Below, in pieces: positions 58,888 to 64,000 of a DNA stretch of 64,000 nt. Every line of letters begins with the position of its first letter. The first letter of the stretch is position 1. Source of the DNA: Phanerochaete sordida (lineage: Eukaryota; Basidiomycota; Agaricomycetes; Polyporales; Phanerochaetaceae); contig BPQB01000024.1 of assembly GCA_019973155.2 (NCBI GenBank), positions 62,001-126,000 of the forward strand. Reading direction: 5' to 3'. Below the pieces are notes generated by a model. It saw only the letters and a list, made by a program, of their open reading frames with translations, had not been told where the DNA came from and did no database searches. Made by a program: the position numbers and the translations under genes.

Positions 58888-61375
58888 TTACTCGCCTACT
58901 TGCCCTTCGGCGTTGGACCTCAGCCGTTTAGACCGTCGAAGGGGCTGAGGCGGCTCATCCCCTGCGTCCTCCTCTCCTCTCGCCTTTCGTTTCCTCCCTC
59001 GCGCACGGCGTGGCGCGAGAGGCTGCGGACGATGGACATCCTTCAGACGGGGTGTTGCGGGTATAAAGTCTAGGATCGCGTCGTAGTCGTCGAGAGCCTT
59101 CGCAAACAGCGCGGCCCAGAATGCGGGGCTCTTGCCGTCTTCGAGCCACTGTTGCACACTCACACCCGGCGCGGTGGGTAGATGGCATACCGGAGAGTCG
59201 TAGTACACCGTATCGAACCGCTGCCAGGCCTTGTTGGACCGCTTGATCAGATCCTGCAGGACGCTGGACGTATACTCGACCTTCCAGAGCCGGTTGCTAT
59301 CGATGCTTCCACTCTTGTAGGTGCCGCCGACGCGATTGCCCTGCGAGTCGAGCGCGATATGGTCGAAGATCTCCACAGTCACGTTGTGCTCTGGCCGTGC
59401 AAAGTATTTCAGGGAACAGTAAATGAGGACCCAAAATACAGACTCGAGGTCGTCGCTGATGTCGTGCGCCTTTTCACGCGAGAGAAGAAGGCGAGACGAC
59501 ATGAAACGCCAGGTGCCCTATGGAGCTCGTAAGAAATCATGCCATTCTGCGGTCACTCTCCATAGAGCTTACAATAGAATATGCCTTGTCTTCTGTCGTA
59601 TTGGCGTGGTCCCAGTCGTTCAATATCCCACGGCCATCCGGCGTGAGCATGATGTTCGTCACGCTAATATCCCGGTTGACGACGGATGCTGAGACGTATG
59701 CGCTGTTCATAGCTAACCCGAAGATAGGTGAGAAGGATAGGGATAGCTCGGAGAAAATGAGACGCACCAAGTAGAATATCATGTAAAGCCTGCACTAGTT
59801 CCCTCTCGTTCGCGGTCTCAAGCGGATAGGCAATGTCTTGCACGATACGATGGTGAACGTGCTGCTCTATTCGTCCGTCTGAGAGTCTCCATGCAGCGGT
59901 GGCGAACCTTTGACTCCAGGTTTCTTGGATCTGGCCGTCCTTATCACCGATGTCACCACCGAAGAGCACGTTCGGGATGTGTGGAACCTCGTGCGTCCGA
60001 AGCGCTGAGTAAGTATCGAACTCTGCTCGGAGATTAGGATGTATAGGCCTCCACGAATCCTTGAGGAATACGAGACGCTGTGCCTGCAGGTCGTACGCAA
60101 TATAGGCTCGTGTGGATCGCCCGAGAACAGAAGAGTGCCCGGCAAAGGGTCGCCTGACAAGAAGGGAGGTAGAGGCCCCAGAGACTTCGTTGACGACATA
60201 GACCTTCCAAGTCGGATAAGTAGCCGAGTCATCGAGCGTCTGCTCGGCTCGAGGCAGTCTGCGAGAACCTCCGTCCATGTCGTGCAAGAATGCATCGACC
60301 GCTTCTTCGAACAGCGTGGTCTCGTGTTTGCTGGGTCGAGAGACAGTAGAGTCCCACCCACGCTCCTCGTCAGACATGTGAGCGAATCGCCAGAGGAAGT
60401 CAGCAAGGAGCTGCGGGTCCTTGATGTAGTCTATACGCTCAGTCACGATCGCCCTTGAACGGTCCCAGCGAATGAAGCGCGCCCCGCTGCGGACCAAGAC
60501 CAGTTGGTAGAGACAGCAGCGATGTTGCCTGGCGAACTGCGCCTTCGCGTGTGCCACTAGGGCCTGCCTGGCTCGAGTTGCGCCGTCATCTGCCCGTTCA
60601 AAAGGGTGAGGGTCTACCGGAGATGTTAAACGGGGGCGCGCGGCTCGCTGTTCAGCTTCGCGAATCCACCGCGAGATTGTATTTGAAGGCCGTGAGACTT
60701 CAGGCACAGCTTCAGCTTCGCCCGCCGGTCGGCGGCGCGCATGGGGCTTCAGCTCGCAAATCGAAGGGATCTCAGTTCTTCGGGGGGCCGCGGATGACAG
60801 CTGAGACCAGGTGGTTGCGTGGGATGAAGCTCGGTGGTGCGAAACGAGGGGCTCTTCGCGTTCTTGCTGTTCGGCGTAGTCTGCAGGGTCGGCGAATGGG
60901 TCTGCTGTGTCGCCGGAGAATATCTCGATATTCAAGAGGCCCTTGGAGAAGTCGTAGTATTCCTTCGCGACCTTCTTCGGTTTCCGTCGCGATTGCGGGA
61001 GTGCTCGAGCCGCCAAGGCTGGGACCAGGTCTTCAGCGTCATCCACGTCCCGACCGTCCTCGCTATCCATAGATGCCCTACGTCGCGAGGGGCCGCTACA
61101 AGACGAGCTTTGTTGTTTCACCCGCGTCCTGAATAAGTGAAGGCTGGGACATAGTCCTTGCTTCTCTGCCACCCGAATCTAGGTTGTTGAAACGGTGAAT
61201 GGCGTCCGGTGTTTCGAAGGGGTGTACTCACGAATTGGAAGCATGTGCTGTCCAAGCAGTTCCAAGTGACACTCGAGAAGTCAGCAACAGGAGCTTGCCG
61301 GAGGTCGGGTCTTGTTGCCATGAACTCAGCGAAGAAGTCTTGCGCAGGCATCGCGCCCACGAACTGAGCAGACAT
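58888..61375 (-). CDS. FunK1-type fungal protein kinase, gene G (HRD to NRD)
   Basis: Four exons (61375-61232, 61178-59768, 59712-59573, 59517-58888; phases 0, 1, 0) give 774 residues. Exon 1: GAMPAQDFFAEFM. Exon 2: RVAEKQGLCPSLHLFRTRVKQ, RRPFAGHSSVLGRSTRAYIAYD, VFLKDSW, HHRIVQDIAYPL. The exon 3 acceptor at TTAG|CT is chosen because it gives exactly 140 nt and the frame AMNSAYVSASVVNRDISVTNIML, which aligns residue for residue with the HRD loops of D-F. Here the His is Asn and the Asp is kept. Exon 4: HDISDDLESVFWVLIYCSLKYF, ending RRSKRLRSNAEGQVGE. It diverges from gene H. Confidence 0.88.
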
Positions 61376-61498
61376 AAGTGGTGATGATGGTAAGAGTAAA
61401 GAGAGGCCTCCAGTTAGCGTCAAGGTGCTTTAGTGTAGATTGAAGATAGGGGAGAGAGCTGTGAGAGTATCACGCTGTGCCGCCGCTATACATACCGG

Positions 61499-61505
61499 GT
61501 GGCCA
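61499..61505 (-). promoter_or_regulatory. TGGCCAC box upstream of FunK1 G
   Basis: Sense-strand TGGCCACCCGG lies ~124 bp before the ATG, directly followed by TATGTATA. Confidence 0.45.
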
Positions 61506-62168
61506 GCGCACTGCTTTGCTCCGCGGCGACGAGACCCAAGGTCGACGTATGATGGACAGTCTAGATTTCTTTGAGCTTCCAAGCCGCAACTGCGTTATCA
61601 TAGCTCGGCTGCATACTTTCCACATCGTTCACTGGATTTGATCTGCGAGGGAGGCCAATACTTACTTCGACGTGGCGGTAAGGGATGGGGCGGCAAGCAA
61701 TATTTGCCGCCAGCTTCGTGGCGCCAGGCGTCTAATGTTTGCTTGGTGACTCCTCCGCGGCTATGTGCTGCCCTTTCACGGCGACCAACGTCACACTCAG
61801 CGTCGAGAGATCACAAGAGCTCATAAGGTGTGTCTGACCTTCATTCTCTCTGGATTTATTGCAAGACTTCTGCAGGACTGTGTCGATTATCCGACGACCG
61901 CACACTTCTTTCCGCGAAGGCTCAACGGAGGTGGTTAGATTGTGGTTAGAGGTAACGCGTGCTCGAATTAACTGACAAAACGGGCCAGATTTACAAGAAG
62001 ACCTTAACATAATTGAAAAACAGCAGTCATGACCTCTGATATCTTGTCTTTAGAGTGATTTCGCCCTTCGAACGTAGCATCAAGGCTGGTAGCGTATTAT
62101 GGATCAATTGGCGTGTATGCAATGTCCCGGTGTAACAGGTGCTCGGGCCCTCGCGTTAAATTGTTTGG

Positions 62169-62223
62169 TGGCCACACACGTTGTGGGATGCATTAATCTG
62201 TGGTCACGGTTGCTGTTGGCCAC
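62169..62223 (+). promoter_or_regulatory. Two TGGCCAC boxes upstream of FunK1 H
   Basis: TGGCCAC at 62169-62175 and again at 62217-62223, both in the sense strand (about 149 and 101 bp before the ATG). A TATA-like ATATAATA follows at ~62236. Confidence 0.45.
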
Positions 62224-62317
62224 ATCCGTGGACAGCATATAATACCCTTGTCTCGCCCATACTAACACATTCTCCGACCCGCCTTCTCTCTCATAACCCC
62301 CTCGCCACAACGCCACC

Positions 62318-64000
62318 ATGGCGCTGGCGCCATCTCCCTTGCCTGGAATACCTCCGCGAGTGCAGACAATTGGAAGGTTTGATACCAGATTTATCCAGGT
62401 CAAACTCAAGCTCGACCAGCGACGTATCATGTTTGGCACCGAGATGAATCCCTATACTGTCGGTCCTATGCCAGTCAAGACGATGATAGGCGGCCTCATG
62501 CCTGATCCGAAAACCGTGCGCACTGAAGGAGTTTCCCTGGAGCGCTGTGTACGAGACGCGAATTTCAAGGCTGTACTGCAGGCGAAGACCGAGCTTGAGC
62601 TTCAGCAAACATTTGTACGTAAACATATGTCTTTTCGCTCGATATTGTTCTGATAAACATGGTCTTCAAGGCCGAGTGCTTGCGCAACACCAACATATCT
62701 CCCAGGCTTGTCACATACAACACATCCGCGAAAGTGGACCCTATCTTTGCAGAGAAACCCGACCTCGCCTTCAAAGTCCTCTTCCGGCTCTCAGCCGGCA
62801 GCGAAGACGAGGACGAGGAGAGTGATGACAATGACGATAGCAGCTCGTTCGATTTCTGGAGAACGTTACTCGGAGCAGAAGCCAAGAAGCACAACGTGGC
62901 CGATCCCTTCGCGGACAACCCTGAGGAGCCCAAGTCCGGCAAGGCCACAAAATCCAAGAAGTCCAAATCTAAGACGAAAAAGGATTCCTCCATCCTACGG
63001 TCGAGCATCAACCCAACGTCTGCCGGCGCAAGCTCTCGTGGACAAGTAGGGATGTATTCGAATACTCAATTCGGGTTCCAGCACCGCCGTCATCTCTGGC
63101 AGCTCATCATCATCGGGCCTAACGCCCGTCTGGTGTACTACGACCGCTCGGGCTTGATCTCTTCAGAGTCTTTCAACTATACCGAGGACCCCGAGGCTCT
63201 CGTCACCTTCTTCTGGCTGCTGTCCCGCATGGACTCGGAATACCTGGGCTGCGACTCTACTGTGCGCGACGCGACCGTTGAAGAGATGGCTGACTATGCA
63301 GAGGCCCTTGACACTTTCTTCGCGGATGCACTCTGCAAACTCCCGGACTCCTATGACATTCGCAGCTCGGACAGCCCCATCTACGCCGTTCAGGTTCACG
63401 ATGAACACTCGCCGGGCAGTGTCCGAGAAGTGATCATCGGCGCGCCTCTCACGACGACGCGAGCGGTCGCTGGTCGTGGAACGCGTGTGTATCTCGCCTA
63501 CGACCCGAACGACAAGAAGATCCGAGTCCTGAAAGACACTTGGTACCCTGTACACCCCGCGTTCAAACCTGAGACCGAGATCTACGGTCTCCTCACGAAC
63601 GCGGGTGTCACAGGAATCGCCAAGGTTATCTGTGGTGGCGACGTCCTTTCCGGCGGGTTGAAACCGCAGGAGACCATCGTTCAAGACTGGGCCACGAGGC
63701 CACAAGAAGAATGCCCCTGGCGTGCGCCATGCGCGGACTACATGCGAAAATTCAGACACCTCCGGATGCTGATGGACTTCGTATACCCAGTAGAATGCCT
63801 CGAAAGCTCCTACGCCTTGACAAAGGTCTTAGCAGACATTTGCGAAAGTACGTGCCACTCACCACCGATCACTTTACGCAACACTCATCCAGAGACACGA
63901 TAGCCATCCATCTCGCCGACTCCAAGGCCGGGGTAGTTCACCGCGACATCACTCCTCGGCACATCGGACTCGTCAAGAAAGCATCTGGCTGGGGCGGAAT
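62318..64000 (+). CDS. FunK1-type fungal protein kinase, gene H (cut by window end)
   Basis: Exons 62318-62614, 62671-63847 and 63904 onward. The frame is still open at 64000, so the C-lobe is missing. The N-terminal motif appears as VGPMPVKTMIGGLM. There is an acidic/Lys-rich linker (SEDEDEESDDNDD, KSKKSKSKTKKD). N-lobe: GRGTRVYLAYDPNDKKIRVLKDTW; then CGGDVLSGG. The catalytic loop GVVHRDITPRHIGLV begins the third exon. The GRGTRVYLA wording and the length of the N-terminal exon (99 codons) place it with gene C and apart from A, D, E, F and G. No frameshift or stop is seen in the part present. Confidence 0.85.

Larger units (their letters stand above)
61376..62317. promoter_or_regulatory. Divergent promoter region of FunK1 G and H
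   Basis: The start codons lie 942 bp apart and point away from each other. Near G: TGGCCACCCGGTATGTATA (box plus TATA-like) 110-124 bp before its ATG. Near H: two TGGCCAC boxes (62169, 62217) and CATATAATACC at about 62235. The 18-bp palindrome of D-F is not found here. Confidence 0.5.

Overview
The window reads as nuclear DNA of a filamentous basidiomycete, most likely an Agaricomycete and perhaps a polypore. Genes are split by many short introns (about 45-90 nt, GT..AG). Coding GC is moderate to very high. The dominant family is the fungal-specific FunK1 kinase family, which is expanded in these fungi. All calls come from reading the sequence; no database search was run.

Layout. 1-13.2 kb is gene-poor: one small gene (4550-5232), a drifting 20-bp tandem array, an ~840-bp fold-back element (7637-8480), and a membrane-anchored histidine acid phosphatase of the phytase family (9644-12043, minus). 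13.2-18.2 kb holds FunK1 gene A and a second member of the small family seen at 4550. 19.7-32.7 kb is a denser, GC-rich block: a Sec3-PH-like domain joined to one membrane helix, two paralogous HXXXD-type acyltransferases in opposite orientation (20987-22764 minus, 28170-29959 plus), and between them a divergent pair made of an F-box protein and an AGC-type pseudokinase, then FunK1 B. A secreted SMP-30/gluconolactonase-like protein and the nucleolar GTPase Grn1/GNL3L follow (divergent pair, 32.7-37.1 kb).

38-51 kb is a FunK1 cluster (genes C, D, E, F) with two decayed FunK1 fragments inserted between genes. 51-58.6 kb carries a ~500-bp inverted-repeat element, a small polytopic membrane protein, a third FunK1 relic, a tRNA-Gly(GCC), and a full-length MYST histone acetyltransferase. 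FunK1 G and H (the latter cut by the window end) diverge from a shared ~940-bp region at the right end.

How it fits together. Conserved housekeeping genes (Grn1, MYST acetyltransferase, tRNA) are interleaved with a fast-evolving lineage-specific family. Eight FunK1 genes and three relics share a separate N-terminal exon ending up as a G-x-M-P motif, a catalytic-loop exon of exactly 140 nt in five of them, and a basic RRSKRL-type tail. Three adjacent members (D, E, F) carry an 18-bp palindrome, GCGCATCAANTGATGCGC, 283-324 bp upstream of their ATGs, and six members carry TGGCCAC in the sense strand within ~150 bp of the ATG. This points to shared transcriptional control of a kinase cluster and is the observation I rate highest.
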